DNA of 64,000 nt from Bacteroidota bacterium (GTDB lineage Bacteria; Bacteroidota; Bacteroidia; Chitinophagales; Chitinophagaceae). Shown piece after piece: positions 7,629 through 17,900 of this stretch. The notes under the pieces were generated by a model. The model ran no database searches. It saw only the letters and a program-made list of their open reading frames with translations, and was not told where the DNA came from. Location: positions 124,001 through 188,000 of the forward strand of contig JAUZNZ010000001.1 in the NCBI GenBank assembly GCA_030706735.1, written 5' to 3'. A program made the position numbers and the translations under genes. Positions within the stretch are counted from its first letter, which is position 1; each line of letters begins with the position of its first letter.

Positions 7629-8804
7629 ATGAGACCGCTGCTTTTTTTCTTCGGGTTGCTGCTGTTGTTTGCCATCGAGATCCTACGGGTATATTTTATC
7701 ATGCCCTTCCCGGGCAGTCAGCATTCCGATACGATCGGGCTGGCTTATTTCCTGGACAGAAATGTGCTTTGGCTCAGGATCGCCGCCCTGGCCCTGGTAT
7801 TGCCGGCCGGCGTCTATTATTTCAGGAAGGGCGGCCGGCCCCGGAAAGTATCATTGACGGCTCTCGCCCTGGTCTACGGGACCTTATTTTATTTCTTCAA
7901 TTTCCGGTTCCTGGCCGATAAAATGTTCTATCCTCCCAAGGTGAAAGCCTTTGCCGGAGGATCTGCCGACACCACGAACAGGGACAGGCTGATCATCGGG
8001 GTGGCCTTGCGTGGCGAGGCCAGGGCCTATCCCATCGAGATCATTGGATATCACCACCAGGTTCGCGATACCGTTGGCGGAGAGCCTGTTTTGGTGACCT
8101 ACTGCACAGTTTGCCGCACGGGGCGGGTATTCAGCCCGCTGGTGAATGGCCGGGTCGCCAGCTTCCGGCTGGTAGGGATGGATCATTTCAATGCGATGTT
8201 CGAAGATTCGGCAACGAAGAGCTGGTGGCAACAGGCCACGGGAGAGGCGATCACTGGTCCGCTTAAGGGCACCAGGCTCTCCGAAATACCCTCTGCACAG
8301 ATGCGGTTGGGCGACTGGCTTGCACTTCATCCCGACAACCTCACCTTACAGCCAGACCCGAATTACAGGGCCCGGTATGACAGCCTCAGGGGTTATGATG
8401 AGGGAAATATTGACGGAAGCCTCGAAAGGAAAGATAGCGGATCCTGGAAATTCAAATCCTGGGTGATCGGCGTCAGCCTCCATGGCCGTAGCAAGGCCTA
8501 TGATTGGAATCAGCTGGTCCGGGAACGTGCGATCCTTGATACACTGGGCCGGGATAGGCTGTTACTGACCATCGGGCCGGATGACAGGAGCTTTTATGTG
8601 TTCTCGCTGCCGGATTCCTTGAATGTACAATACGATGGCACCAGGCAACGACTCGCCGTTCAGGGTCATGCCGGTTCCTGGGGTCTTGACGGGGAATGCC
8701 TGGATGGCCCGCAAAAAGGACAGCGGTTGACCGGCGTACAGGCCTCCCAGGAGTTTTGGCATTCCTGGCGGACATTTCATCCGGGGACCGGAAGGTATAA
8801 GTAA
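7629..8804 (+). CDS. DUF3179 domain membrane protein
   Basis: About 391 residues. Three hydrophobic segments occupy roughly the first 100 residues (LLFFFGLLLLFAIEIL, LRIAALALVLPAGVYYF, LALVYGTLFYFFNF). A large soluble domain follows, with DUF3179 features: GEARAYPIEI, VLVTYCTVCRTGRVF with two cysteines, FRLVGMDHFNAMF, SWWQQATGEAI and a second GRSKAYDW repeat-like segment. The function of the family is unknown. The paired Cys (YCxxC) could bind metal or be redox active; that is inference. Start could be GTG 7623 or ATG 7629; the ATG is used here. It follows the MutS-like gene by about 20 bases. Confidence 0.8.
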   Translation: MRPLLFFFGLLLLFAIEILRVYFIMPFPGSQHSDTIGLAYFLDRNVLWLRIAALALVLPAGVYYFRKGGRPRKVSLTALALVYGTLFYFFNFRFLADKMFYPPKVKAFAGGSADTTNRDRLIIGVALRGEARAYPIEIIGYHHQVRDTVGGEPVLVTYCTVCRTGRVFSPLVNGRVASFRLVGMDHFNAMFEDSATKSWWQQATGEAITGPLKGTRLSEIPSAQMRLGDWLALHPDNLTLQPDPNYRARYDSLRGYDEGNIDGSLERKDSGSWKFKSWVIGVSLHGRSKAYDWNQLVRERAILDTLGRDRLLLTIGPDDRSFYVFSLPDSLNVQYDGTRQRLAVQGHAGSWGLDGECLDGPQKGQRLTGVQASQEFWHSWRTFHPGTGRYK

Positions 8805-8897
8805 GCCCCCGATTACCATTTATCCACATCGAAAAAGTTTTCAAGATCCACGATCGGTTTATGCCTAAATTGGCCGCTAAACCTATCCGTTGGCGTT

Positions 8898-10493
8898 ATG
8901 CTGGTGAAGATTTTTGGCAGTGCGGTATATGGCGTGGAGGCGATGACGATCACGATCGAGGTCAAGGTGATGGAAGGGTTGCATACGTTCGTGGTAGGTC
9001 TGGCGGACCATGCGGTCAAGGAGAGCATCCAACGGGTGGAGAGCGCCATCAAGAGCATTGGCTGCAGTATGCCGCGTACCAAGTTGATCGTAAACCTGGC
9101 GCCTGCGGACATAAAGAAGTCGGGATCGGCATTCGATCTGCCGATCGCCCTCGGGGTTCTGGGGGCCAGCGGGCAGCTCCGCGAGCCATTTCCATTCGAC
9201 GGATTCGTAGTCATGGGAGAACTTGGCCTGGACGGGAGCATCCAGCCTGTCAAAGGCGCGCTATCCATGGCTCTTCAAACACGAAGAGAAGGGTTCAGGG
9301 GTCTGATCCTGCCCAGGCAAAATGCTAAAGAGGCCGCGATGGTAGGCCAACTCCATGTCTATCCCGCCAGCCATCTCAGGGGGTTGATCGAATTGTTCGG
9401 GCGGGACGGGGTTCCGCAGCCTCTCAGGACAGACGCAGCGGAAAATCATGTTCTCCTGCCGCCAATGCCCTTACCGGACTTCGATGAGGTCAGCGGCCAG
9501 GAAAATTGTAAGCGCGCGCTGGAGATTGCAGCTGCAGGAGGGCACCACGCCATTCTGATCGGTCCGCCGGGCGCAGGCAAGACGATGCTTGCCAAGAGAT
9601 TCCCCGGCATACTTCCCCCATTAACCATGCAGGAGGCATTGGAAACGACCAGGATCTATAGCGTGGCGGGCAAATTATCTCCGGATTCCGTATTGATCCG
9701 ACAGCGCCCCTTCCGCGCGCCCCATCATAGCATTTCCGACATGGGCTTGATCGGCGGAGGCAGCATTCCTCAGCCGGGAGAGGTATCCCTGGCGCATAAC
9801 GGAGTGCTGTTCCTTGACGAACTGCCTGAATTCAAGCGGAACGTATTGGAATTGATGCGCCAGCCCATGGAGGATCGGAGGGTAACGATCAGCCGGGCGA
9901 GAATGGCAGTGGATTTTCCAGCCGCCTTTCTACTGCTGGCTGCCATGAATCCCTGTCCCTGCGGATTTTATAACCATCCACATCGCGAATGCAACTGCCT
10001 GCCATGGAATATCATGCGCTATTTGAGTAAGATATCCGGCCCACTCCTGGACCGGATAGACCTGCAGGTCGAAGTGGCACCGGTCACTTACACTGAACTC
10101 GCCGCGGCCGGCCTCTGCGAGCCCTCCTCCGCCATTCGTGCCAGGGTTATGAAAGCCCGTGAAATACAGCTCGAACGTTACTCCAGTTATGCGGGACAGA
10201 ATGTGAAAAACGGCGGCACATGCATTCACTGTAATGCCCAAATGACCAGCAATTTGCTCCGGGAAATATGCATCATCGATGCGGAGGGGCTTAAGCTATT
10301 GAGATCTTCAATGGAATCCCTGGGGTTATCGGCACGAGCGCATGACCGGATCCTTAAGGTAAGCCGCACCATTGCGGATCTCGCAGGTAATGAACGGATC
10401 GGAGCAGGTCATGTGGCGGAGGCGATCCAGTACCGCAGCCTGGATCGGAATGGCTGGCAGGATAATTTGTCCACGAACCCCCTATCTTTATAG
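8898..10493 (+). CDS. YifB/ComM family Mg-chelatase-like AAA ATPase
   Basis: A 531-residue protein of the YifB/ComM family. In naturally competent bacteria ComM is a branch-migration helicase that helps integrate transforming DNA; the role here is not known. Domain order: a ChlI-like N-terminal domain (about 1-165, starting VKIFGSAVYGVEA), AAA+ ATPase with Walker A GPPGAGKT near residues 220-227, Walker B GVLFLDELPEF near 303-313, sensor-like AAMNPCPCG, then the C-terminal Mg-chelatase helical domain with SARAHDRILKVSRTIADL. The CPCGFYNHPHRECNC segment is a Cys/His cluster typical of the family. No com gene is visible nearby. Confidence 0.93.
   Translation: MLVKIFGSAVYGVEAMTITIEVKVMEGLHTFVVGLADHAVKESIQRVESAIKSIGCSMPRTKLIVNLAPADIKKSGSAFDLPIALGVLGASGQLREPFPFDGFVVMGELGLDGSIQPVKGALSMALQTRREGFRGLILPRQNAKEAAMVGQLHVYPASHLRGLIELFGRDGVPQPLRTDAAENHVLLPPMPLPDFDEVSGQENCKRALEIAAAGGHHAILIGPPGAGKTMLAKRFPGILPPLTMQEALETTRIYSVAGKLSPDSVLIRQRPFRAPHHSISDMGLIGGGSIPQPGEVSLAHNGVLFLDELPEFKRNVLELMRQPMEDRRVTISRARMAVDFPAAFLLLAAMNPCPCGFYNHPHRECNCLPWNIMRYLSKISGPLLDRIDLQVEVAPVTYTELAAAGLCEPSSAIRARVMKAREIQLERYSSYAGQNVKNGGTCIHCNAQMTSNLLREICIIDAEGLKLLRSSMESLGLSARAHDRILKVSRTIADLAGNERIGAGHVAEAIQYRSLDRNGWQDNLSTNPLSL
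10483..10490 (+). promoter_or_regulatory. TATCTTTA, near-consensus -7 box at the end of the YifB gene
   Basis: One mismatch from TAnnTTTG, inside the last codons of the upstream gene and 16 bases before ATG 10507. It is also part of a TATCT-TTAT-AGATA inverted repeat. It may let the lipoprotein gene be transcribed on its own. Confidence 0.3.
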
Positions 10494-10506
10494 ATAAATC
10501 GGAAAT

Positions 10507-11415
10507 ATGCGAATTACCTACATGCAGAGCATGCTCCTTGCAATCAGCCTATTGGCGTTGGCCGCCTGCAACAATCCCAGTCCCGACAAAATGGAAAATG
10601 GAAAGGTCGCCGGTACTTCGGCCGGCCAGAACGGCTCAGGCGATAGCACAGACATTACCTGGGACAGCACTGCCCCGGCAGGCATGAAAGAATTGCGGAT
10701 CCCTTCGACCGGCAGTTTGTTACAGGGCTTTATCTATACCCCGAACGGCAAAGAGCCACATCCCACCCTATTGATGCTGCATGGGTTTCCAGGCAATGAA
10801 AAGAACCTCGACCTCGCCCAGGCCGTCCGCAAGCATGGATGGAATGTCGTCTATTTTGATTACCGCGGTTCATGGGGTAGTCAGGGAAGCTTTTCCTTCC
10901 GCCATTGCGTGGAAGATGTGTCAAACGTAGTCGCCTTCTGCAAACAACATGCGGATTCTCTCCATATCGATACGTCGAGGATCGCTTTGTTTGGACACAG
11001 CATGGGCGGCTGGGTCTGCTTGCAGGCATTACGAAGATTACCGGAACTGACGAAGGGATTCGCCTGTTCGACCTGGGATCTCATGCCTGGATTTACCAAG
11101 GCGGCCAGGGAGGGACAGCTGGAGAAGGTGGAAAAAGACAGGGGACAATATTTCGTGCTCAATCAATCAGGAAAAGCTCTCGTAGAGGCTGTCTTGCAGG
11201 ATACCTCCTACCACGACCTGTCAGGCCATGCCGCCGCCCTCAGGGATAAAAAAATCTTTATGTTGGACGAGCATGATCATAACCGGGGCCTGGCAGACTC
11301 CATCCGGGCCTATAATAAGGCAGGTTTCCAATATGAGGTCTGGAAGACAGACCATCCCTTTACCAACAAGCGGCAGGCCCTGATACGGGAAGTGATCGAA
11401 TTCCTGGATAAATGA
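10507..11415 (+). CDS. Alpha/beta-hydrolase lipoprotein
   Basis: A 302-residue secreted hydrolase. A signal sequence with lipobox LALAAC places the lipid-modified Cys at residue 21, followed by a Ser/Gly/Asp-rich linker. The catalytic domain has LMLHGFPGN (oxyanion region), VVYFDYRGSWGSQG and the nucleophile elbow GHSMGG at about residues 162-167. An Asp/Glu-rich loop DEHDHNRG follows, and the candidate catalytic His sits in KTDHPF near the end. The substrate is unknown; peptidase and esterase are both possible. It ends seven bases from the convergent sugar transferase gene. Confidence 0.85.
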   Translation: MRITYMQSMLLAISLLALAACNNPSPDKMENGKVAGTSAGQNGSGDSTDITWDSTAPAGMKELRIPSTGSLLQGFIYTPNGKEPHPTLLMLHGFPGNEKNLDLAQAVRKHGWNVVYFDYRGSWGSQGSFSFRHCVEDVSNVVAFCKQHADSLHIDTSRIALFGHSMGGWVCLQALRRLPELTKGFACSTWDLMPGFTKAAREGQLEKVEKDRGQYFVLNQSGKALVEAVLQDTSYHDLSGHAAALRDKKIFMLDEHDHNRGLADSIRAYNKAGFQYEVWKTDHPFTNKRQALIREVIEFLDK

Positions 11416-11421
11416 ATTCGT

Positions 11422-12174
11422 TCAGGCTATCTTTTTGTTCCCGATGCGGTCCGCTGAGACTTGTGAAGATCCGATCTCATCTGCCCTATCGCCGAGAAAT
11501 AAGGATCGGATCATCAGCCAAACGGTTTCGGCCATGATCCTCATGTCCACTGCAAAACCCACGCTGCGAACATAGTAGGCATCCCACTGATAACGACGGA
11601 AGATACTTTGAAACGTGCTGGCCGGGCCCCGGCAGCCCCGGATTTGAGACATACCCGTAATACCCGGCCTGACCAGGTTGCGGAACTTATAATTTGCAAT
11701 AACTGAAGAGAATTCCCGGGAATCCTTTAACATGTGGGGTCGGGGTCCGACGATGCTCATGTGACCCAGGAACACATTCACGAACTGGGGCAACTCATCC
11801 AGCCCTGTTTGTCGCAGCAGCCTGCCGATGGGCGTAACCCTCGGATCATTTCTTATCGCCTGATGAGTATCCGCCTCGTCATTGACATACATGGTGCGGA
11901 ATTTGTAGCACCAAAAGGTCCTTCCTAAAAAACCGACCCTCTTCTGCTTAAAAAAGACCGGGCCCCGGGAGTCCATGCTGATCAACAACATAATAAAGGG
12001 GAAAAAGACAGGGAAGATCACGGCCATCACCGCCGTGGAGACAACTAAATCCACGCATCTTTTAAAAATGAAATAGGTACGCTTGTTGTCGATATAGTTC
12101 CGGAGAGAGACCTGCCAGTTGTCGTTCCACTTCTTCGGATGATAGATCGCCGATTCGATGCTTGTGCCCCGCAT
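11422..12174 (-). CDS. Initiating sugar-phosphate transferase (bacterial sugar transferase family)
   Basis: A 250-residue polyprenyl-phosphate glycosyl-1-phosphate transferase of the WbaP/ExoY/PglC catalytic-domain type. It should transfer a sugar phosphate to undecaprenyl phosphate at the inner membrane face and so start surface polysaccharide synthesis. Motifs: FKRCVDL followed by a hydrophobic hairpin-like segment, PVFFKQKRVGFLGRTFWCYKFRTM (in pieces FKQKRVG and YKFRTM), RQTGLDELPQFVNV, MSIVGPRPHM and LVRPGITGMSQIRG. It lacks the large multi-membrane N-terminal half of WbaP, having about 40 residues before the domain. ATG 12174 is chosen over the upstream TTG at 12234. It is divergent from, and probably serves, the glycosyltransferase cluster that starts at 12573. 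Confidence 0.92.
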   Translation of the reverse strand: MRGTSIESAIYHPKKWNDNWQVSLRNYIDNKRTYFIFKRCVDLVVSTAVMAVIFPVFFPFIMLLISMDSRGPVFFKQKRVGFLGRTFWCYKFRTMYVNDEADTHQAIRNDPRVTPIGRLLRQTGLDELPQFVNVFLGHMSIVGPRPHMLKDSREFSSVIANYKFRNLVRPGITGMSQIRGCRGPASTFQSIFRRYQWDAYYVRSVGFAVDMRIMAETVWLMIRSLFLGDRADEIGSSQVSADRIGNKKIA

Positions 12175-12572
12175 GCCGATATGGATTGGTTTTTGATATT
12201 GATTCGTTAACGACCACGGATTAACCCCGCACAACCCGTGAAGTTCCGCAATAACGATACCACGCTATGGTATGATATTTGAATTTTTTGTTATTGCGAT
12301 GTTACCAATATGGCGTACCGATGAATAACAACTATCGTACCCGATGACAATTCCCAATTCTAAATAGTTGCATGTCAATTTTATTTAATGAAATTTTAAG
12401 ATCAACCCCCAACCCAAAAACCATCCTTATCGTATTGGTGGCATAGGGTCGGCAAGACGAATGAGCACGGTTATTGTTAAAATGACACGTCTGTTAGAAA
12501 GATAAGGTTATTTAGTGTTAAGAATGCAGGGTTATCGTCTTTTTGATCTTATTTTGCAAAACTAAACCATCC
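12175..12572. promoter_or_regulatory. AT-rich divergent intergenic region controlling the polysaccharide locus
   Basis: About 400 bases with no convincing gene between the divergent sugar-transferase and first GT2 genes. It contains a perfect inverted repeat, ATACCA-N5-TGGTAT at 12257-12273, which could be an operator, and TTATTTTGC at 12548-12556 about 16 bases before ATG 12573, resembling a -7 box. The region is visibly richer in A and T than the flanking genes. Promoters for both directions are expected here; none is proven. Confidence 0.45.
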
Positions 12573-13424
12573 ATGAAAGAGAGCCGCACTGAACCCATTC
12601 TCGATTTCTATTTACTCATCCCCTATTATAACAATCTCCGGGGCTTGATCCGTTCCCTGCAAAGCGTGCGGTACGATGCTGCCCGGTATGCCCTTCTTAT
12701 TATCGACGATGGCAGTTTCGAAAGGTTGCAATTCAGTGACCTTGAGCCCTATCTTCCTGGCGGAACGGCAGCTACGATCATCACCCTGGCAGAGAACGGC
12801 GGGATCACAAAAGCCTTGAACAGCGGCCTGAAGTGGCTTGAACAAAGGACCGATTTCCGCTTTGTCGCCAGGTTGGATTGTGGCGACCTTTGCGCCCCGG
12901 ATAGGTTTACGCGCCAGGTAGAGTTCCTCGATCATCATCCCGGGACCGACCTCGTCGGGAGTTGGTGTCTCTTTTCCGATTTCTCGTCCGAATCCTCTTT
13001 CCAATATAAAACGCCCACCGAACATAAAAAGATAGCGCGGGGTATGTATTTCCGGAATATTTTCATCCATCCTACTGTAATGTGGAGGGCATCGGTCGGC
13101 CAAATGACGGCCACCTATCCGGAAAAGTTCCCTTTTGCCGAGGATTATGGGTTCTTTTATGAAATTATTAGCAAGGGGCATGCTGCGGTCCTCCCGGAAA
13201 ACCTTGTCATATGCGAGATCAATCCGAAGGGGTTGTCCATGAGGTACAGAAAAGAACAGTTAAAAAGCAGGATTAAGGTGGTCAAGGCCTTCGGAACGAA
13301 TAAGGTGCTCAGTATCATCGGCGTAATGAAGCTATGGTTGCTAGGGGTTATCCCTTACATATGGGTGTATCGGATCAAACGGTGGGCGTACGGCGTCCGT
13401 TTCCGCCCGTCCTTTGAGCTCTAA
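12573..13424 (+). CDS. Glycosyltransferase family 2 protein
   Basis: A 283-residue GT-A fold transferase. LLIPYYNNLRGLIRSLQSV opens the nucleotide-binding domain, followed by LIIDDGSF, ENGGITKALNSGL and RLDCGDLCAPDRF, where DCGD replaces the common DxD metal motif, then FPFAEDYGFFYEI. The C-terminal hydrophobic stretch (LWLLGVIPYIWVY) and basic tail suggest membrane association. The acceptor and donor sugar are unknown. It is the first gene of the plus-strand polysaccharide operon and has 44 bases before the next gene. The start at ATG 12573 is preferred over an upstream in-frame alternative start. Confidence 0.88.
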   Translation: MKESRTEPILDFYLLIPYYNNLRGLIRSLQSVRYDAARYALLIIDDGSFERLQFSDLEPYLPGGTAATIITLAENGGITKALNSGLKWLEQRTDFRFVARLDCGDLCAPDRFTRQVEFLDHHPGTDLVGSWCLFSDFSSESSFQYKTPTEHKKIARGMYFRNIFIHPTVMWRASVGQMTATYPEKFPFAEDYGFFYEIISKGHAAVLPENLVICEINPKGLSMRYRKEQLKSRIKVVKAFGTNKVLSIIGVMKLWLLGVIPYIWVYRIKRWAYGVRFRPSFEL

Positions 13425-13468
13425 AAAAGTGTGGCATTGTTTTTACTTATAGCTTATCGTCGGGTATT

Positions 13469-14563
13469 ATGAAAATCGTACATGTGGTCGAACCCTTTGC
13501 GTCCGGGATTGCCGTTTTTGTCAAGTCTCTGGTCGAGAACCTGAGCAATGATCAGCATATCATCGTTCACGGGGAGCGGGAGTATGTTATGTCCTTTGCG
13601 GACGTCAAACAGCATTTCCCTAAAGACAATGTCCGGTTTATCAGGTGGAGGTCCGCCCAGCGGGAGATCAGCATCCGAAAGGATCTCATAGCCTTTCTGG
13701 AGCTATACACTATTTTAAAACGTCTGAAGAAGGGGCTGCATATTGACGCGGTTCATCTGCATTCCTCGAAGAGCGGCTTCCTCGGGAGGCTGGCCTGCCG
13801 GATCGCCAAGATCAAGACAGTAGTCTATACACCCAATGGTGCGCCCTTCCTTATAGGAAGCAACCGGCTTATCAATTACGTTTATAAACAATTGGAAAGA
13901 ATCGGCTCTCTGTTTGGAGGCAAGGTGGTCTGCTGCTCGCCGTCAGAAAGGGACGCCTATCAGGCCCTGGGCATCGACGCGCTTAATATTAACAACGGCG
14001 TCACGGTAACTGATCCGGCACCTGCCGTTCTCAAAACAATCGTATCTCCATCCAGGACGCAAAAGTTCAGGGTGGTTACGAGCGGACGGATCGTAGGACA
14101 AAAGAATCCTGCTCTCTTCAATTCCATTGCCGCTTATTTCAGTGATTTCGGTGATTTTGAATTCATTTGGGTTGGAGATGGCCCGGACCGCGGAACGTTA
14201 ACCGCCGGCAATATCGCGGTCACCGGCTGGTTGCCGGCCGAAGAAACCAGCTCACTGATCACTTCCTCGGACGTCTACCTGTCAACCGCAATCTTCGAAG
14301 GGATGTCTTTTGCCGTACTGGAAGCGTTGGCATTGAGAAAGCCGGTATTGCTCAGCGACTGCGTCGGCAACAGGGATATTGTGCAGAATGGTCTCAACGG
14401 AGACCTGTTCCGCAACGAAGAGGAAGCCACGCTGAAGATCCTGCAATATTATAATAACCGGGATATGCTCAATGTGATGGGTGAGTATTCCAGCGAGCTG
14501 TGCAGGCAGGAGTTCGATGTGCATTCGACCTTTACTGCCTATCGCGATCTGTACATGAGTTAA
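13469..14563 (+). CDS. Glycosyltransferase family 4 protein
   Basis: A 364-residue GT-B fold retaining glycosyltransferase. N-terminal Rossmann half: KIVHVVEPFASGIAVFVKSL, then VHLHSSKSGFLGRLACR and TPNGAPF. The C-terminal half has VVTSGRIVGQKNP, FIWVGDGPDRG, VTGWLPAEE and the family E-x7-E-like site STAIFEGMSFAVLEALALRKPVL. Resembles capsule and exopolysaccharide transferases acting in the cytoplasm at the membrane. Donor and acceptor cannot be inferred. Same-strand neighbours on both sides suggest an operon. Confidence 0.9.
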   Translation: MKIVHVVEPFASGIAVFVKSLVENLSNDQHIIVHGEREYVMSFADVKQHFPKDNVRFIRWRSAQREISIRKDLIAFLELYTILKRLKKGLHIDAVHLHSSKSGFLGRLACRIAKIKTVVYTPNGAPFLIGSNRLINYVYKQLERIGSLFGGKVVCCSPSERDAYQALGIDALNINNGVTVTDPAPAVLKTIVSPSRTQKFRVVTSGRIVGQKNPALFNSIAAYFSDFGDFEFIWVGDGPDRGTLTAGNIAVTGWLPAEETSSLITSSDVYLSTAIFEGMSFAVLEALALRKPVLLSDCVGNRDIVQNGLNGDLFRNEEEATLKILQYYNNRDMLNVMGEYSSELCRQEFDVHSTFTAYRDLYMS

Positions 14564-14613
14564 AACAGGACGTTATATATCCTATTATCGCAAACCTCAT
14601 AAATTTTGCCACA

Positions 14614-14973
14614 ATGCAGCGAGTCATCGACGCCAATATCAATGAGTCACGGGACATGCACTCCATTAATGACAAATTGGAGCAGATCAGTATTTACCTG
14701 GAACAGGAAATCACCTTCAAGCAACGGATCATCGAGGAACTGGAAGAAGAAGTAAACGGATTGAAGGCGATCTCCGAAGAAAAAAATGCATTGATCGGCA
14801 AGCTCGAAAACCAACTGTTGGAATGCCGTCAGACCCATGAAGGTACGCGGCAGTTGATCAATAAACTGCTAAACGATATCAGCAATTACCAAAAGGATAT
14901 AGATTGGTATAAGCGGACGTATGTCAGGAGGAGTCTGCCGGGCACCATCTGGCAAAAGCTGTTCCGGAAATAA
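14614..14973 (+). CDS. Small coiled-coil protein of the glycosyltransferase cluster
   Basis: A 119-residue protein, almost entirely heptad-patterned helix rich in Glu, Gln, Leu and Lys (about residues 15-90). It ends in an aromatic/basic segment, IDWYKRTYVRRS, then LPGTIWQKLFRK. No enzyme motif, signal peptide or full membrane segment. It lies between a GT4 and a three-domain glycosyltransferase, 20 bases before the latter. A similar design, coil followed by Trp/Tyr/Arg tail, recurs in two larger proteins of this locus, so a scaffold or membrane-tethering role is plausible. ATG 14614 is preceded by TAAATTTTG ending five bases upstream, a promoter-like sequence with one extra spacer base. Confidence 0.7.
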   Translation: MQRVIDANINESRDMHSINDKLEQISIYLEQEITFKQRIIEELEEEVNGLKAISEEKNALIGKLENQLLECRQTHEGTRQLINKLLNDISNYQKDIDWYKRTYVRRSLPGTIWQKLFRK

Positions 14974-14992
14974 AAGGCTTCTGGAACCATTC

Positions 14993-17900
14993 ATGAAATA
15001 TCGTTCAAATAAAAGATCAGTCACCTTTCGTCGCAAGTTTTTCGACTGGCTCTTGCAACTGGGCACAATAAAAAAAAAATATGTCCTGGCTTTCGTTTTG
15101 GAATCGGTCCGGGATCATGGCTTGTTTGCATGCTCACGGGAAATGATCCGTGCACTGAGGCAAAACGGAACAGCTGCATGGTTGCATCCACGCGGCATCG
15201 TGCTTTATAAAATGCATAACCGCGGAGGCAGCGCTCGATTACCAGTTCTTCCCCCGACTCCTGTGAACGATCCCCTGGCAGCCAGGGAGGGCGTGGAGCG
15301 ACTGACCTATCGTCCCCTGATTTCCATCATCCTGCCGGTGTACAACACTTCACCTGTTCTCCTGCAAGCAGCCGTCAACAGCGTGATCGGACAAATCTAT
15401 CCCCATTGGGAGCTATGTATTGCAGACGACCATTCCGGCGATCCCCGCGTGCGAAGGACACTGCAATTGTATGCAGGGGATCCGCGCATTCACATAGCGT
15501 GGCTGCCGGAAAATACCGGCATCTCGGAAGCATCCAACACCTGTATCGGCCTGTCCAAAGGTGAATTCATTGCATTGCTGGACCATGACGATGAGCTGAC
15601 GTCTGATGCCTTGTATTGGTTTGTCAATGAGTTGAATAAGGATCCGAAAGCAGATATCTTATATTCCGACGAATGCAAGGTCGACGAGCAGGGGAATCTC
15701 AGCCAATATTTCCTGAAGCCATCCTGGAGCCCGGAACTCTTGCTCAACAGCATGTATATCGGTCACCTGACCATGTACCGCAAAGCATTCCTCGTTGAAA
15801 AGGTCGGTCTGTTCCGGAAAACGTATGACCTTTCCCAGGACTACGACCTTGTCCTACGGGCTATGGAAAAAACGACGAGGATCAGGCATGTCAATAAGGT
15901 CCTCTACCACTGGCGGATCACAGAAGGATCTTCGTCGGCCGGTCATAAGCCCAATGCGCGCAAGACCAATCTGTCAGCCCTCGCGGACGCCATGCGCCGG
16001 CGTAACATCGAAGCGGACGTCCTTGAACTGCCGGCGGCCAACCGCGTGCGACTGCGAATCGATAAAAAACCCCTCGTTTCGATCATCATCCCGACCGATT
16101 CGCGCCAAAACCTGGATGCAGCACTGAAGAGCATTCATACCGTGACCGCTTATTCAGCATACGAGATCGTCGTGGTTGCCAATTCCGCACTCGTTTACGA
16201 TATACAAACCAATTATTCGTGGTCGAACCTGGTCTGTGCAGCGTACGATAAGCCTTATAATTTTTCTGACAAGTGCAATGCAGGGGCGGCCCGGGCAAAC
16301 GGCGATATCCTCATTTTCCTGAATGACGATGTCAGGCCCCTGGAATCCGGCTGGATCGATGATACCATCGAATATCTATTCCTTGCCGGCGTCGGCGGCG
16401 TCTCCCCGAAGCTGATCTATGAGAATGACACCCTGCAATATGCGGGCATGGCCGCCGGTGTACGGGGACTCACCGGAACGACGTTTCACGGCTACCAATG
16501 GGATTCCACGGCGTATCACCGCTTCCCTCAGCTGGTCCGCAACGTCTCGATCCTGTCAGGAGCTTGCCTGGCGATTAAGAAGGACCTGTTCTTCCGCCTG
16601 GGCGCATTCGATGCGGTAAATACCCCGAGCGCCCATTCCGATACCGACCTTTCATTCCGGTTGCTGGAAAACGGCTGGAGATGCGTTTACACCCCGTACG
16701 CCTCTCTCCGACATATCGGACACTTGTCCCTCAAGGATTACGAAAAAGGGCAGGAGCAACAACGCAAAGACAAATCATCCATTCATCTCCTTAGAAGGTG
16801 GTCGAAATACCTCACGGATGACCCTTATTTTCCCGCCACGATGAAAAATTTTCTCTACCATGATTCGCCTGAACCTTACAGATTGTACGCAGACGTACAG
16901 TACATGTCCGGGGAATATGAAAGAGACGTCCTGTTTGTCAGTCATGAACTTACCCTCACAGGCGCTCCCATCAGTCTGTTTGAACTGGCCAAACTATTGA
17001 AAGCCCGCGGATATTTCGTTGCCGTCTGTTCGCCTGTTGACGGCCCTTTGCGTCAAATGTATGTGCGTGAAGGAATGGTAGTTATTGTAGACGCTTTGTT
17101 ACTGAAGCGTCATGCGTCTGTACGTCACTTTGCCGCCCAATTCGACAAACTGATCTGCAATACGGTGGTCACCTGGCCAGTTGTCAGCCAAATGCAAAAT
17201 ATCCTACCTGTATTCTGGTGGCTCCAGGAGGGCAGATCGATACTCGATTTCGCTCAATACCGGGAATGCGCAATAACGATCCGGGAGGCGAAGGTGATCA
17301 TCGGGTTAAGTGAGTATGCCTTATCCTATATCAGGAAACTTAATAAACGCGCAGTTAAGATCTATAATGCTTGTCCCGATATTTCCCGGGCCGGGCAAGC
17401 CACCGATGCATGGGAGGCCATCGAGGCGGAGAGGGAAGGCACCATATTATTTAGCATGGTGGGTTCACTGGAGAAACGGAAAGGTCAGGATATTGTCCTT
17501 GATGCGCTGGACCATCTTGGTCCGGAAATTTTGAACAAGCTCGAAATCCTGTTCATCGGCAGGTTTCATGATCCCCTCTTTGCCGCCAAAGCCAGGCAAC
17601 GGGCGGGCGGGCGAAAATTCATCCGCTTCCTTGGCGAAGTCAGCAGGCATGAATGCCTGGAGTGGATGAGAAAGAGTCATGTCCTCTTGAATGCATCCAG
17701 GGACGAGCCGTTCTCCGTTGCGCTCACCGAAGCGTTTTGCCTCGCTAAACCTTGCGTGGTGCCCCAACAGGCGGGCATCGCCGAATTGATCACCGATGGA
17801 CAGAACGGTTTCACTTTCAGGCAGGCAGATGCGAAGCACCTGGCCGAGAAGATACACTTTGCTGTCACTCATACCGACTGCCTGAGAGCGGTTGGTATGG

